From an uncultured Pseudomonadales bacterium (GTDB lineage Bacteria; Pseudomonadota; Gammaproteobacteria; Pseudomonadales; Azotimanducaceae), in assembly GCA_958296405.1 (NCBI GenBank), contig OY282519.1:62001-126000 (forward strand): DNA of 64,000 bases. Direction: 5' to 3'. Below are positions 27,432-37,126 of this stretch, piece after piece. Position numbers and translations under genes: made by a program. Under the pieces are notes generated by a model. It searched no databases and was not told the origin of the DNA. It saw only the letters and a program-made list of their open reading frames with translations. How positions within the stretch are numbered: position 1 is the stretch's first letter; each line of letters begins with the position of its first letter.

Positions 27432-28984
27432 CGTCCGCGCCGAGCCCGCAATCCGGCACCGGCGGCTGGCACCCTCGCACCGTTGGCTGGTGGCTGGGGA
27501 TCGCTTGCTTCGTTCTGCTGCTCGTCTTCCCGGTTGCCCCAGACAACCTGCCGGCGAGCCGGCTCGCGGCGGTGGCCATGCTGATGGCCGTTTGGTGGAT
27601 TTCCCAGGCGATCCCGCTTTTCGCCACCGCGCTCCTGCCGCTGGCGCTCTTCCCCCTGCTCGGCATCCTCTCTGGACGCGCCACCGCGCCCATCTACTTC
27701 AACAACATCATCGTGCTGTTCATCGGCGGGTTCATGATCGCCCTGACGATGCAGCGCTGGAACCTGCATCGCCGCATCGCACTGGCCATCATCGCGCGCG
27801 TCGGCGGCGGGCCGGCGCGCTTGGTGCTGGGATTCATGGTCGCCGCGGCATTCCTTTCCATGTGGATTTCCAACACCGCCACCGCGGTGATGATGACGCC
27901 CATCGGGCTCGCCATCATTCTGCAAATGGAGGAGCGCGCCGGCGCTGCATCGCGGCGCTTCTCTGTTGGGCTCCTCCTCGGCATTGCCTACGGCTGCTCG
28001 TTGGGTGGCATGACGACATTGGTGGGCACGCCGCCGAACCTGTCCTTCGCGCGCATCCACGAATTGCTGTTCCCCGCCGCGCCGGCCATCGCATTCGGCC
28101 AATGGATGATCGTCGCCCTGCCCATCGCCGCCATCATGCTGCTCGCCGCTTGGTTCCTGATCACGCAGGTGCTGTACCGGGCGCCGCCCGAGGCGACCGT
28201 AGACGGCGCCATCATCGACGCCGAGCAGGCGCGGCTCGGGCCCATTTCCTTCGAGGAACGCATCGTGCTGGCGGTGTTCGCCGCCACGGCGTTGTTGTGG
28301 GTGTTCCGGGTGGATCTGCAGCTCGGCGCGCTCACGGTGCCGGGATGGTCGCGCCTCGCGCCTTGGCCGGCGCTCCTCGACGACGGCGTGGTGGCCATCA
28401 CGATGGCATCGCTGCTGTTCTTCATCCCAGCGCGCAATGGCGAGCCGGGCGAGCGGCTGATGGGCGCCGAAGTGGTGCCCCGGCTGCCTTGGAACGTGGT
28501 GCTGTTGATCGGCGGTGGTTTTGCCTTGGCGTCCGCTTTTCAACAAACGGGGCTGGCGCAGCTCGTCGGCGGCCAATTCGAGGCCGTGGCGGCGCTGCCA
28601 ACGTTCCTGCTCATCCTGCTCGTGTGCCTCTCGCTCACGTTCTTGACGGAACTCACCAGCAACACCGCCACCACAGAGATGATCCTGCCGATCCTCGCCT
28701 CGGTGGCGGTGGCCACCGGCACCCATCCGCTGGTGCTGATGATCCCGGCCACGATGTCCGCTTCCTGCGCGTTCATGATGCCGGTGGCGACGCCCCCGAA
28801 CGCCATCGTCTTCGGCAGCAACCGTTTGACGGTCGGCGAGATGGCGCGCGCCGGCATCTTGCTCAATCTGCTCGGCGCCTTGGTCATCTCGACGACGGTG
28901 TACACGCTTGGGCTGACGATCTTCGACATCGACCCAACGCGGCTGCCGGATTGGGCACACGCCTTGGCGCCGGCCGTCCCATAA
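27428..28984 (+). CDS. DASS-family (SLC13) sodium/anion symporter
   Basis: 518 residues with about 11-12 membrane segments. The paired SNT signature is present in both halves: ISNTATAVMMTPIG near residue 152 and TSNTATTEMILPILAS in the second repeat. In this family these loops bind sodium and the carboxylate or sulfate substrate. The late segment SASCAFMMPVATPPNAIVFGS is also typical. The substrate may be a C4-dicarboxylate, citrate or sulfate; the sequence does not say. GTG 27428 overlaps the aminopeptidase stop. sbcB begins six bases after the stop. Confidence 0.9.
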   Translation: MTSAPSPQSGTGGWHPRTVGWWLGIACFVLLLVFPVAPDNLPASRLAAVAMLMAVWWISQAIPLFATALLPLALFPLLGILSGRATAPIYFNNIIVLFIGGFMIALTMQRWNLHRRIALAIIARVGGGPARLVLGFMVAAAFLSMWISNTATAVMMTPIGLAIILQMEERAGAASRRFSVGLLLGIAYGCSLGGMTTLVGTPPNLSFARIHELLFPAAPAIAFGQWMIVALPIAAIMLLAAWFLITQVLYRAPPEATVDGAIIDAEQARLGPISFEERIVLAVFAATALLWVFRVDLQLGALTVPGWSRLAPWPALLDDGVVAITMASLLFFIPARNGEPGERLMGAEVVPRLPWNVVLLIGGGFALASAFQQTGLAQLVGGQFEAVAALPTFLLILLVCLSLTFLTELTSNTATTEMILPILASVAVATGTHPLVLMIPATMSASCAFMMPVATPPNAIVFGSNRLTVGEMARAGILLNLLGALVISTTVYTLGLTIFDIDPTRLPDWAHALAPAVP

Positions 28985-28990
28985 CGCCCA

Positions 28991-30436
28991 ATGCAGAGTT
29001 TCTTCTGGTATGACTTGGAGACCTCCGGCACCTCGCCAGCGCTGGACCGAATCATGCAATTCGCCGGCCAGCGCACGGACATGGACTTGAACCCCATCGA
29101 GGCGCCGTTCTCCACCCATGTGCAACTGCCGCCGGACATCGTGCCGTCGCCGGAGGCCTGCTTGGTCACCGGCATCACCCCGCAGCGCGCCGCCACTGGC
29201 CTCACCGAATGGGATGCGGTGCGAGAGATTCAAGCGCGCTTCGCCACGCCGGAGACCTGCGTGGCCGGCTACAACAACTTGCGGTTCGACGACGAGTTCA
29301 TCCGCCACGCGCTGTATCGCAACCTGTTCGACCCGTACGCCCGGGAGTGGCGCGACGGCAACAGCCGATGGGATTTGATTGACGTCGCGCGCGCCGCCTC
29401 CGCGCTGCGCCCCGACGGCATCGAATGGCCTATCGTGGACGAACAACCCACCTACCGCTTGAGCGCCTTGGCGCAAGCCAACGGCATCGACCACGACAAT
29501 CCCCATGACGCCATCGCGGATGTGGAGGCGACCATCGTGCTGGCGCGATTGCTGAAGGCGCGGCAGCCCAGACTCTTTAGCTATGCGTTGACCCTGCGCG
29601 CCAAACACGTCCCGCGGCAACTGCTCACGCCGCTCGGCAGGCAGGTGTGCATGCACGCCTCGGGCATGTTCCCCAACACGCGCTTCTGCATCGCGCCGGT
29701 CATGTCGGTGGCGCAGCACCCCGACATCGACAACGCCGTCGTGGTGGTGGATTTAGGAAGCGATGTGCAGCCGCTCATCGACGAACCCGCCGAGGCGCTG
29801 CGCGAGGCGCTCTTTGGCGAGGGCGTGGAGGAGCGTCCGCCCTTGAAGGAAGTGCGCTTGAATCGTTGCCCGTTCCTCGCCCCGCTCGCCGCCTTGCGAG
29901 CGCAGGATGCGAAACGCTTGGGCGTGAACTTGGAGGTCATCCAGCGGCGAGCCGATGCGCTGCGCGCCGCGACGGGGCTCGCCGAGAAGATCGCGCGGGT
30001 GTATCAGCGCGACGCGGACGAAGGCTTTGCGGGCGACGGCGGCAAGGCCGGCGACCCCCCGCCGCGGGATGTGGAGGAGCGCTTGTACGACGGCTTCACG
30101 CCGGATGCGGACCGCGCCACCTGCGCGTGGTTGCACCAAGGGTTGCTCGCTGGCGCTCCTTGGCCAGAGCTGCGCTTTCAAGACGCCCGGCTTGCCGAAC
30201 TCGCCACGCGCCTGCAGGCGCAGTTGCGGCCTGAGTCCCTCGACGCAGCGGCAGCCGAGCAATGGCGCCAAGTCGTCGCCACGCGGCTCGCCCGCGGCCG
30301 CCGCGGGCGCCTCTCGGTAGCCGAGTATCGACATGAAGTGGCCGAGCGGCTCGCACAGGCGACGCCGGAAGCGCTGCCCACCCTGCGCGCGCTTGAAGCC
30401 TACGGCGGCGCCTTGGCCGAGCGGGTGGCTGAATGA
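28991..30436 (+). CDS. sbcB: Exodeoxyribonuclease I
   Basis: A 3'-5' single-strand DNA exonuclease of the DEDDh type, acting in mismatch repair and recombination and interacting with SSB. The 481 residues start FFWYDLETSGTSPALDRIMQFAGQRTDMDL, which carries the first Asp-Glu pair. PDDY-like and HNPH-like motifs follow (GYNNLRFDDEFIRHALYRN; NPHDAIADVEAT). SH3-like and helical extensions occupy the C-terminal half. The length is near the 475 of E. coli. The stop overlaps the next ABC ATPase gene (ATGA). Confidence 0.95.
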   Translation: MQSFFWYDLETSGTSPALDRIMQFAGQRTDMDLNPIEAPFSTHVQLPPDIVPSPEACLVTGITPQRAATGLTEWDAVREIQARFATPETCVAGYNNLRFDDEFIRHALYRNLFDPYAREWRDGNSRWDLIDVARAASALRPDGIEWPIVDEQPTYRLSALAQANGIDHDNPHDAIADVEATIVLARLLKARQPRLFSYALTLRAKHVPRQLLTPLGRQVCMHASGMFPNTRFCIAPVMSVAQHPDIDNAVVVVDLGSDVQPLIDEPAEALREALFGEGVEERPPLKEVRLNRCPFLAPLAALRAQDAKRLGVNLEVIQRRADALRAATGLAEKIARVYQRDADEGFAGDGGKAGDPPPRDVEERLYDGFTPDADRATCAWLHQGLLAGAPWPELRFQDARLAELATRLQAQLRPESLDAAAAEQWRQVVATRLARGRRGRLSVAEYRHEVAERLAQATPEALPTLRALEAYGGALAERVAE

Positions 30437-31176
30437 GCGAACACTGCGCGCGCTTCCGCGACGTGGGCAAGCGCTTCGACGACCTGTGGGTGCTCCGCGA
30501 CGTCAGCCTTGAGTTGCCGGCGCGGCACACGTCGGCCATCGTCGGCGAATCCGGCTGCGGCAAAACCACGCTGCTGCAGCTCGCGAACGGCGTGCTGCGG
30601 CCAGACGCTGGCGCCATCGACGTGCTCGGCGGCCCCGTGCCCACCACCGACGTCGAGACATTCCGGCGCCGCATCGGCTACGCCGTGCAAGGCGCGGGGC
30701 TGTTCCCACATCTCACCGTGCGCGCCAACGTCACGTTGCTCGCTCGGCTCGAAGGGTGGCCAGCCGAGCGCATCGCCGAACGCTTCGAGGAGCTGCTCGA
30801 TGAAATGGGCTTGGCCGCGGGCTTGGCGGACCAATACCCGATTCAGCTTTCCGGCGGCCAGCAACAGCGCGCCGGGTTGTGTCGGGCGCTGATGCTGAAG
30901 CCAGACATGCTGCTCCTCGACGAGCCGTTCTCTGCGTTGGACCCCATCTCCCGCGTCGAGCTCTGCGAGCAGTTTGCGAGCGCCCAACGCCAAGAAGGCG
31001 TGAGCGCCCTGCTCGTCACGCATGACATGCGCGAGGCCGCGCAACTGGCGGACTACCTCGTCATCTTGGGAGAAGGCGGCGTGCTGCAGGCCGGCGCGAC
31101 CACGGAGGTGATCGCCAAGCCACACCCCGGCTACGTCGAGCGCTTGCTGAACACGCAGTTGGGAGACCTGCGGTGA
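30433..31176 (+). CDS. ABC transporter ATPase, OpuC/YehX-like (glycine betaine/choline type)
   Basis: 247 residues with Walker A GESGCGKTTLLQLANG, signature LSGGQQQRAGLCRALML, Walker B LLLDEPFSALDPISR and the H-loop LVTHDMREAAQLAD. The sequence IGYAVQGAGLFPHLTVRANV is in the subfamily that energises uptake of quaternary ammonium osmolytes. No CBS domains are attached. Starts by overlap with sbcB (ATGA), and its stop overlaps the GTG of the fused binding protein-permease gene. The two genes therefore suffice for an importer. Confidence 0.9.
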   Translation: MSEHCARFRDVGKRFDDLWVLRDVSLELPARHTSAIVGESGCGKTTLLQLANGVLRPDAGAIDVLGGPVPTTDVETFRRRIGYAVQGAGLFPHLTVRANVTLLARLEGWPAERIAERFEELLDEMGLAAGLADQYPIQLSGGQQQRAGLCRALMLKPDMLLLDEPFSALDPISRVELCEQFASAQRQEGVSALLVTHDMREAAQLADYLVILGEGGVLQAGATTEVIAKPHPGYVERLLNTQLGDLR

Positions 31177-32759
31177 CGCGGCGCGGCGCGGCGCCGCAGC
31201 GCGGGGGCTGGCCGACATCGGCCCGCTCTCGAGCCGGCGCGGCCCGGCATGGGGCGAGGAACGCCGCCACGGCCTTGGCGTTCGCGGCCGCCATCGCCGC
31301 AGCAAGCGCCCCTGCCGCCGGCGAAGCAGCGCCAGCGGACGCCGGCAAGCCCATCGTCGTCGCTAGCAAGAACTTCAACGAAGGCTACATTCTGGCCGAG
31401 CTGTTGGCGCAGCTCCTTGAAACCGGGGGCTTCGCCGTGGAGCGGCGCTTCGGCCTCGGCGGCACGCTGGTCTGCTACGAGGCGCTGCTGGCCGGCGAAG
31501 TGGATGTCTACCCCGAGTACACCGGCACCTTGGCGCGCGCCATCCTGAAGCGCGAGGATTCGCCCAGCGCGCAAGCGCTGAACGCGGCGGTGGCGCCGTC
31601 TGGCCTCGAACTGCTCGGCGCCTTCGGCTACAACAACACCTATGTGCTGGCCACGACGCGCCCCGTGGCCCGCGAGCACGGCTTGGCCACCGTGTCGGAC
31701 CTCGTGCCCGCCCGGCAGCTGCGCGTCACGGTGAGCCATGAGTTCCTCGAACGCGGGGACGGCTGGCCGGGCCTCGCCCGCGCCTACGGCTTCGATTGGG
31801 CACCTTCCGGCATTGAACACGGCCTCGCCTACCAAGCGCTCGCGGATGGCGCCATCGACGTGACGGATGCCTATTCCACAGACGGCGAGTTGCTGCGCTA
31901 CAACCTTGTGATGCTGCGCGATGACAAGGGCTTCTTCCCCGAGTATTTGGCGGCGCCGCTGGTGCGGGCAGACCTGCCGGCCGCCGCCAAGGAGCGGCTG
32001 CGCCGCTTGGCCGGAACGCTCACGGAGGCGAACATGCAGGCGCTCAACGCCGCGGTGCTGTTCGAGGATGCAAACTTCGCCAGCGCCGCGGCGCAACACC
32101 TGCGCAGCTTGGGGATAGAGAGCGAAGGCAGGGGCATCGGTTTCTGGGGCGTGCTCGGCCGCAACACCCTGCGCCACCTGGAGCTCACCGCCGTCGCCCT
32201 GTTGCCGGCTGTGGTCATCGGCGTCGGCGTGTCGATTTTGGTGTTTCGGGTGGCGTGGCTGTCGCGCGCCCTCATCTACGGCGCTGGGCTGCTGCAGACC
32301 ATTCCATCCATCGCGCTGTTGGCCTTCATGATCCCGCTGTTCGGTATCGGCGCCGCGCCGGCCATCGTTGCGCTCTTCCTCTATTCGCTGTTGCCCATCG
32401 CACGCAACACGGTGACGGCGCTGGTCACCGTGGACCCGGTGCTGCTGCGCGTGGCCAAGGCGATGGGCCTCACGCGCTGGCAGGAGTTGCGCCATGTGCT
32501 GTTGCCGTTGGCAGCGCCGAGCGTGCTGGCCGGCGCCCGCACCGCGGCGGTCATCAGCATCGGCACGGCGACGCTGGCCGCCTTCATCGGCGCCGGCGGC
32601 TTGGGCGACCCCATCGTCACCGGCCTTGCGCTCAACAACCACGCGCTCATCCTGCAAGGTGCCGTGCCGGCGGCGCTGCTCGCCATCGCCGCGGAGTTTG
32701 CCTTCGAGGGCGTGGAACGCGCCTTGACGCCACAGCACCTGCGGGTGGCGCGCACCTAG
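31173..32759 (+). CDS. Fused substrate-binding protein and permease of an OpuC-like importer
   Basis: 528 residues. After a long signal region (ALAFAAAIAAASAPAAGEAAPA), residues about 57-315 form a periplasmic OpuAC-type binding domain (IVVASKNFNEGYILAELLAQLL; YPEYTGTLARAIL; DVTDAYSTDGELLRY). Residues about 325-528 form a permease domain with roughly five to six helices and the EAA-like loop (AKAMGLTRWQELRHVLLPLAAPSVLAGAR). So the order is binding domain first, permease second. In many fused osmolyte transporters the permease comes first. It pairs with the upstream ATPase. The ligand, probably a betaine, choline or carnitine, is inferred from the family. Confidence 0.88.
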   Translation: MTRRGAAPQRGGWPTSARSRAGAARHGARNAATALAFAAAIAAASAPAAGEAAPADAGKPIVVASKNFNEGYILAELLAQLLETGGFAVERRFGLGGTLVCYEALLAGEVDVYPEYTGTLARAILKREDSPSAQALNAAVAPSGLELLGAFGYNNTYVLATTRPVAREHGLATVSDLVPARQLRVTVSHEFLERGDGWPGLARAYGFDWAPSGIEHGLAYQALADGAIDVTDAYSTDGELLRYNLVMLRDDKGFFPEYLAAPLVRADLPAAAKERLRRLAGTLTEANMQALNAAVLFEDANFASAAAQHLRSLGIESEGRGIGFWGVLGRNTLRHLELTAVALLPAVVIGVGVSILVFRVAWLSRALIYGAGLLQTIPSIALLAFMIPLFGIGAAPAIVALFLYSLLPIARNTVTALVTVDPVLLRVAKAMGLTRWQELRHVLLPLAAPSVLAGARTAAVISIGTATLAAFIGAGGLGDPIVTGLALNNHALILQGAVPAALLAIAAEFAFEGVERALTPQHLRVART

Positions 32760-32774
32760 GCTGCGCCGTGGAAC

Positions 32775-33149
32775 CTAGCCTTCGAGGGGCTGCGCCATGT
32801 GCAGCAGGACGCCGGCCGGATCCCAGATGTAGGTGACCAGCGCCCCGTATGGCTCGCGCTTCGGCGGCGTCACCCGCGCCGCGCCGAACGCTCCGCCGGC
32901 GATGACGGCCTGCGCATGCTCATGCCACGCCGCGGCGTCCGCCACGGTGACATGCAGCATGGTGTTCTCGCACCATTCGCGCTGATAGTAGCGCTGCAGG
33001 AAGATGCGCTGCCCGGCCAACTCCAACTGCGCGAGGTCGCCACGGTCCCAAAGGAGCTGCCAGCCGAGGGCCACATAGAAATCCCGCGACACCGCGAAAT
33101 CCTGCGCACCGATGAAGGGGGAGACTTGAGACGCGGCGAGGTTGGGCAT
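32775..33149 (-). CDS. VOC-superfamily (glyoxalase/bleomycin-resistance-like) protein
   Basis: 124 residues forming the beta-alpha-beta-beta-beta repeats of the VOC fold: PFIGAQDFAVSRDFYVALGW, then LQRYYQREWCENTMLHVTV, and PYGALVTYIWDPAGVLLHMAQ. It resembles antibiotic-binding and glyoxalase-like proteins that act as dimers. Metal ligands cannot be assigned with confidence. ATG start at 33149. Convergent with the importer gene. It is the last ordinary gene before the rearranged island. Confidence 0.82.
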   Translation of the reverse strand: MPNLAASQVSPFIGAQDFAVSRDFYVALGWQLLWDRGDLAQLELAGQRIFLQRYYQREWCENTMLHVTVADAAAWHEHAQAVIAGGAFGAARVTPPKREPYGALVTYIWDPAGVLLHMAQPLEG

Positions 33150-33238
33150 GGAGCTTGAAGGTTCAGCCGAGTGTCACGGTTTGTCCCGGCGAATTGAAGC
33201 ATCGTAACACTGGCCGGTCGTCCGCGCGTCCGGGCGGG

Positions 33239-33519
33239 GGCGTATCTCAACGGGGCTACAGCCGCCCGCATCGCGATCTGTCACCCATTGTCGGCAACTG
33301 CTATTTTCATGCGCAGCCGCGCCGCTTCTCCGGTGGCGACTTGTTGCTCTACGATACGGAAGTCGAGACTGGGGACTTCAATGCCTGCGCGTTCTCGCGG
33401 ATCGAGCCGGCCGCCAACAGCATCGTCTTCCATCCCGGCGCCTATGTGCATGAGATCACTCGCGTGGTCTGCGGGACGGACCGCTTCACGGACGCAAGGT
33501 TCGCCATGACCTGCACACT
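33239..33519 (+). pseudogene. C-terminal fragment of the 2OG-Fe(II) oxygenase gene found intact at 37590-38459
   Basis: About 280 bases match the stretch around 38151-38436 almost base for base. The block from CTATTTTCA to GACGCAAGGTTCGCC differs at only a handful of positions. A G missing in the first few bases (CGGGGCTAC here, CGGGGGCTAC in the intact gene) shifts the frame at the glycine-rich turn. The first 190 codons are absent, and the match stops abruptly at TGCACA. The fragment is therefore a dead partial duplication. It borders the oxyR-katA unit on its left side. Confidence 0.85.
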
Positions 33520-33928
33520 GTTCCTTGGCAGGCGCTCTCGAACTCCGCCGCCGTTCTCGGCGTATGGGCGCGCAGCCGCCGTCGACCTGGACGGGCTGCA
33601 GCGGCACGGGGAGGGCTGCCCGGGTCGCGGCGGGAATCACCGGGATCTGGCCTGGCAGGGCGATTGCATTTGGACATGAAATGTCGTCCCGTCGCCCAAA
33701 CGGGCCGCCAAACAGCGGCAAGCGACCCCTCGAACCGCCTTGTCAGGTCCATTTCGAGGCGTTCTGGAGGCGACATTGGGCTCCAGCAGGGGCTGCCTAG
33801 CCATGCAACCCATCCAGAATCCCCAAACGCAATCGCCCTGCTGGCCTGGCCAGTTCCCTTGCATCCCGAAAAGTCGATTGGTTGAATACCGACGATCGAG
33901 ACGTTCCATCGTTCGACGATTCGATGCC
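33520..33928. other. Gene-free stretch upstream of oxyR
   Basis: About 400 bases with no frame that I can connect to a family. It contains the junction where the oxygenase fragment ends and presumably the oxyR promoter. The composition becomes slightly less GC-rich toward the oxyR start. I see no clear inverted repeats of an insertion element. Confidence 0.5.
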
Positions 33929-34837
33929 ATGACCCTCCGGGAACTCCGCTATCTCGTCGCCCTCGCCGATCTCGGCCACTTCGGCCGTGCGGCGCAAGCC
34001 TGCCACGTCAGCCAGCCGACCTTGAGCACGCAGCTTAGAAAGCTTGAGGAGTCGCTGGGAGTGACGCTCTTCGAGCGTACGAGCAGGAGGCTGCACGTCA
34101 CGCCGGCGGGCGAGCAGATCGTCGCCAAGGCACGGCGGATGCTCGCGGAAGCGGATGCGATCGTTGCGCTGGCGCAAAGCAGGATGGCGCCGCTGACCGG
34201 ACCGTTCGATCTCGGCATCATCCCAACCCTCGGCCCCTATCTGCTGCCGTGGCTGTTGCCACCCCTCGAACGCGCTTGCCCCGATCTCCGGCTCGTGGTC
34301 CACGAAGATCTGACCGAGCATCTCCTCGAACGGCTCAGAGCCCACCGAATCGACGCTGCGCTGTTGGCCCTGCCCGTCGAGAACGGAGATCTGAACACTC
34401 TGCCGCTGTTCGACGAGCCCTTCTTCCTGGCCCTTTCGCCGGGACACCGGCTGGCCGGAACGAAAGCCGCCGCCAGCCAGTCCGATCTGCGCCGCGAGCG
34501 TCTGCTCCTGCTCAGCGAAGGCCACTGTTTTCGCGATCAGGCTCTCGCGGTCTGCGGCTTCGAAATCCCGCCGGATCGGGATCGGGGTACGGACGTCCGC
34601 GCCACCGGCTTGGAGACGATTCGCCGCATGGTGGCCGCCGGCGTGGGCTGCACCCTGCTTCCCGCCATGGCGCTCTGCGGCGGCGGGGATCGGGAACTCG
34701 ACGTCCGCCCCTTGGATGCAGGAGCCTGCCGGCGCATCGGTCTCGCGTGGCGGCAGAGCTACCCGAGGGCAGGCGACATCGAGCGCCTCGCCGAAGTGGT
34801 ACGTGACCATCTGCCGGCCTCGGTGCGCGCGGTCTGA
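33929..34837 (+). CDS. oxyR: Hydrogen-peroxide-sensing LysR regulator OxyR
   Basis: 302 residues. N-terminal winged helix (TLRELRYLVALADLGHFGRA, then AAQACHVSQPTLSTQLRKLEE) and a C-terminal sensing domain. The redox cysteines are Cys200 (GHCFRDQAL) and Cys209 (VCGFE), one residue off the Cys199/Cys208 of E. coli OxyR with identical spacing, so peroxide sensing should be intact. Start ATG 33929 matches the family N-terminus. It lies just upstream of katA on the same strand, 400 bases apart. This is the typical regulator-target pairing. Confidence 0.94.
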   Translation: MTLRELRYLVALADLGHFGRAAQACHVSQPTLSTQLRKLEESLGVTLFERTSRRLHVTPAGEQIVAKARRMLAEADAIVALAQSRMAPLTGPFDLGIIPTLGPYLLPWLLPPLERACPDLRLVVHEDLTEHLLERLRAHRIDAALLALPVENGDLNTLPLFDEPFFLALSPGHRLAGTKAAASQSDLRRERLLLLSEGHCFRDQALAVCGFEIPPDRDRGTDVRATGLETIRRMVAAGVGCTLLPAMALCGGGDRELDVRPLDAGACRRIGLAWRQSYPRAGDIERLAEVVRDHLPASVRAV

Positions 34838-35237
34838 GTGGTTCAAGTCGGGCGCTGTCGCCACGGCAGTCGGCGGTGGTGGTCGTTTTCGGCCGGCGCC
34901 GCGTGGGCCGAATCCGCGCGCTGGCGCGGCACGGATCAGGGAGCAACCCCGGAGCCAGCGCCACGAGCGCGGGAGGCATGGGTCGGAGCTGCACGCCGCT
35001 GCCACCGCTCGCGACGCTCTTCAGCCTTCGGTGCGTGAGGCCCGACGTGCCGTATCATGCACGTCAACGATATATTTTTAGAATAGATATGATTGGAACA
35101 ATCAATTTTACAAATCACTTCCCATTCGCCGAAGATGCCCTCCAAGGCGGCTGGCTGAGCTGGCTCGCCGCTGGCAGACGGGGTTCCGCGTGCGGAACGC
35201 CCGATACCAGGTTCATGAGACAACGGAGGGAAGTTCG
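34838..35237 (+). promoter_or_regulatory. oxyR-katA intergenic region with AT-rich palindrome
   Basis: 400 bases. The right half changes from GC-rich to strongly AT-rich at about 35068-35118. Within it lies the perfect inverted repeat GATTG-GAA-CAATC (35091-35103), next to TATATTTTTAGAATAGATATG, which offers several -10-like hexamers. The ATAG/CTAT elements of the OxyR consensus are only partly matched. A peroxide-inducible katA promoter here is likely by position. The katA ribosome site GGAGGG lies at 35225-35230. Confidence 0.5.
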
Positions 35238-36701
35238 ATGTCCAAGCCGACGAGACCCACGCTCACCACCGCCGCCGGTATTCCGGTCGGCGACAACCAG
35301 AACAGCCTGACCGCCGGACGGCGCGGCCCGCTGCTGGTGCAGGACTGGCAGCTCTTCGAGAAGCACGCCCATTTCAACCGCGAGCGCATCCCCGAGCGCG
35401 TGGTGCATGCCAAGGGCTCCGGGGCCTACGGTACGCTGCGCATCACCGGCGACGTCAGCCGCTACACTAGGGCTAGGGCTTTGCAGCCGGGGGCGCAGAG
35501 CGAATGCTTCCTGCGCTTCTCCACCGTGGCTGGCGAGCGCGGCGCGGCGGACGCCGAACGCGACGTGCGCGGCTTCGCTCTGAAGGTCTACACCGACGAA
35601 GGCAACTGGGATCTGGTAGGCAACAACACCCCGGTGTTCTTCGTGCGCGACCCCTACAAGTTCCCGGACTTCATCCGCAGCCAGAAGCGCGACCCGCGCA
35701 CCAACCTGCGCAACCCCACCGCTATGTGGGATTTCTGGTCCCTGTCGCCGGAGAGCCTGCACCAGGTCACGATCCTGATGTCGGATCGGGGCGTGCCGAA
35801 GAGCTACCGGCACATGAACGGGTACGGCTCCCATACGTTCAGCCTCGTCAACGGCGAGAACGAGCGTTTCTGGGTCAAGTTCCACTTCAAGACCATGCAG
35901 GGCATCGAGTGCCTGAGCGATGCCGAGATCGAGGGCGTTATCGGCGCCGATCGGGAGAGCCACCAGCGCGATCTGTACGATGCCATCGAGAACGGCAACC
36001 ACCCGCAGTGGCGCTTGTGCGTGCAGATCATGCCGGAAGGGGATGCGCAGAAGACGCCCTACGATCCCTTCGACCTCACCAAGATCTGGCCGCACCGCGA
36101 CTATCCGCTGATCGAGCTCGGAGTGCTTACGCTTGATCGGAACCCGGAGAACTACTTCGCCGAGGTCGAACAGGCCGGCTTCTCGCCCGCCAACGTGGTT
36201 CCCGGCATCGGGCACAGCCCGGATCGGATGCTCCAGTTCCGCATCTTCTCCTACGCCGACGCGCACCGCTACCGGCTCGGGGTCAACCACGAAAGCCTGC
36301 CCGTCAACCGCCCCCGCTGCCCGGTGCATGGCTATCACCGGGACGGCGCGATGCGCTTTGACGGCAACGCAGGCGGGGCGGTCAACTACGAACCCAACGG
36401 CTTCGGCGGGCCAGTGGAGGATGCGCAGTTCAGGGAGCCGCCGTTGCGGATCACCGGCGACGCCGGACGCTACGACCATCGCGCGGGCAACGACGACTAC
36501 GTCCAGGCCGGCAACCTGTTCCGCCTCATGACCGGGGTGCAGCAGGCTCGCCTGATGGACACCATCGCCGGCGCCATGCAGGGGGTCGAGGAGGCGATCG
36601 CACTCCGTCAGATCGCCCACTTCCACCAGGCGGACCTCGCGTACGGCGAAGGGGTGGCCCGGCGGATGGGTCTCGAAGTGCCCAAGGCGCAGGGCGCTTG
36701 A
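35238..36701 (+). CDS. katA: Monofunctional haem catalase (clade 3)
   Basis: 487 residues, the small-subunit clade 3 size. Catalytic His is in [15 protein letters not shown], the distal Asn in [21 protein letters not shown], and the proximal haem Tyr in [17 protein letters not shown]. It dismutates hydrogen peroxide in the cytoplasm. ATG 35238 has GGAGGGAAGTTCG directly upstream. Its leucine and glutamine codons are mostly CTG/CTC and CAG, while core genes in the window often use TTG and CAA. This suggests the oxyR-katA unit was acquired. Regulation by the adjacent OxyR is expected. Confidence 0.95.
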   Translation: MSKPTRPTLTTAAGIPVGDNQNSLTAGRRGPLLVQDWQLFEKHAHFNRERIPERVVHAKGSGAYGTLRITGDVSRYTRARALQPGAQSECFLRFSTVAGERGAADAERDVRGFALKVYTDEGNWDLVGNNTPVFFVRDPYKFPDFIRSQKRDPRTNLRNPTAMWDFWSLSPESLHQVTILMSDRGVPKSYRHMNGYGSHTFSLVNGENERFWVKFHFKTMQGIECLSDAEIEGVIGADRESHQRDLYDAIENGNHPQWRLCVQIMPEGDAQKTPYDPFDLTKIWPHRDYPLIELGVLTLDRNPENYFAEVEQAGFSPANVVPGIGHSPDRMLQFRIFSYADAHRYRLGVNHESLPVNRPRCPVHGYHRDGAMRFDGNAGGAVNYEPNGFGGPVEDAQFREPPLRITGDAGRYDHRAGNDDYVQAGNLFRLMTGVQQARLMDTIAGAMQGVEEAIALRQIAHFHQADLAYGEGVARRMGLEVPKAQGA

Positions 36702-37126
36702 GCGACCGGTAGGCATCGCCGACCGAGTCCGCGAGGCAAGGAATCCGCCCGGGGTGTGGCGCCACTCCGGGCGGATCCTCGCCGAGCCGGCCGAACCTGC
36801 CCTGTCTCGATCCACCACGGTGGCACCGGTAGCCGTCGCTGTTCGAGTTCGGCGTGTTCGAGAAACTTCGACAGCCGCCGAACGCATGCGTCGACTCCTC
36901 ACGAGCTCGTTCGCCGAGTGCCTGACGGAACTGCAAGATGCCATGCCCGCTGGCGGTGGCGAAGCGGCGCTGCGAGCTGGCCCTGCTCGTCCGCTTGGGT
37001 CGGGCCGCGGTTTCGCAGAGGCCGCCCACCAGCCGGATCTCCTCGACCGGCTGCAAGCGGCACCATCGCGTGGCGCCGTCCGCTCCGCCGCTGTCTCAGT
37101 GTATCTTATTGATTTAATTTGGCTTT
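36702..37126. other. Gene-free stretch after katA
   Basis: About 420 bases without a frame I can assign. Several open frames cross it but show no family features. It ends in an AT-rich patch (37099-37122) just before a short open frame, possibly a rearrangement boundary. Confidence 0.45.

Noticed and set aside
27134-29719. Very long minus-strand open frame (861 codons) opposite the DASS transporter and sbcB
   Set aside because: Its product is rich in His, Arg, Gly and Gln with no fold pattern. It mirrors the codon bias of the well-identified genes on the plus strand, as expected in GC-rich DNA.
35115-36944. 609-codon minus-strand frame opposite katA
   Set aside because: Antisense shadow of a clear catalase; no motif.
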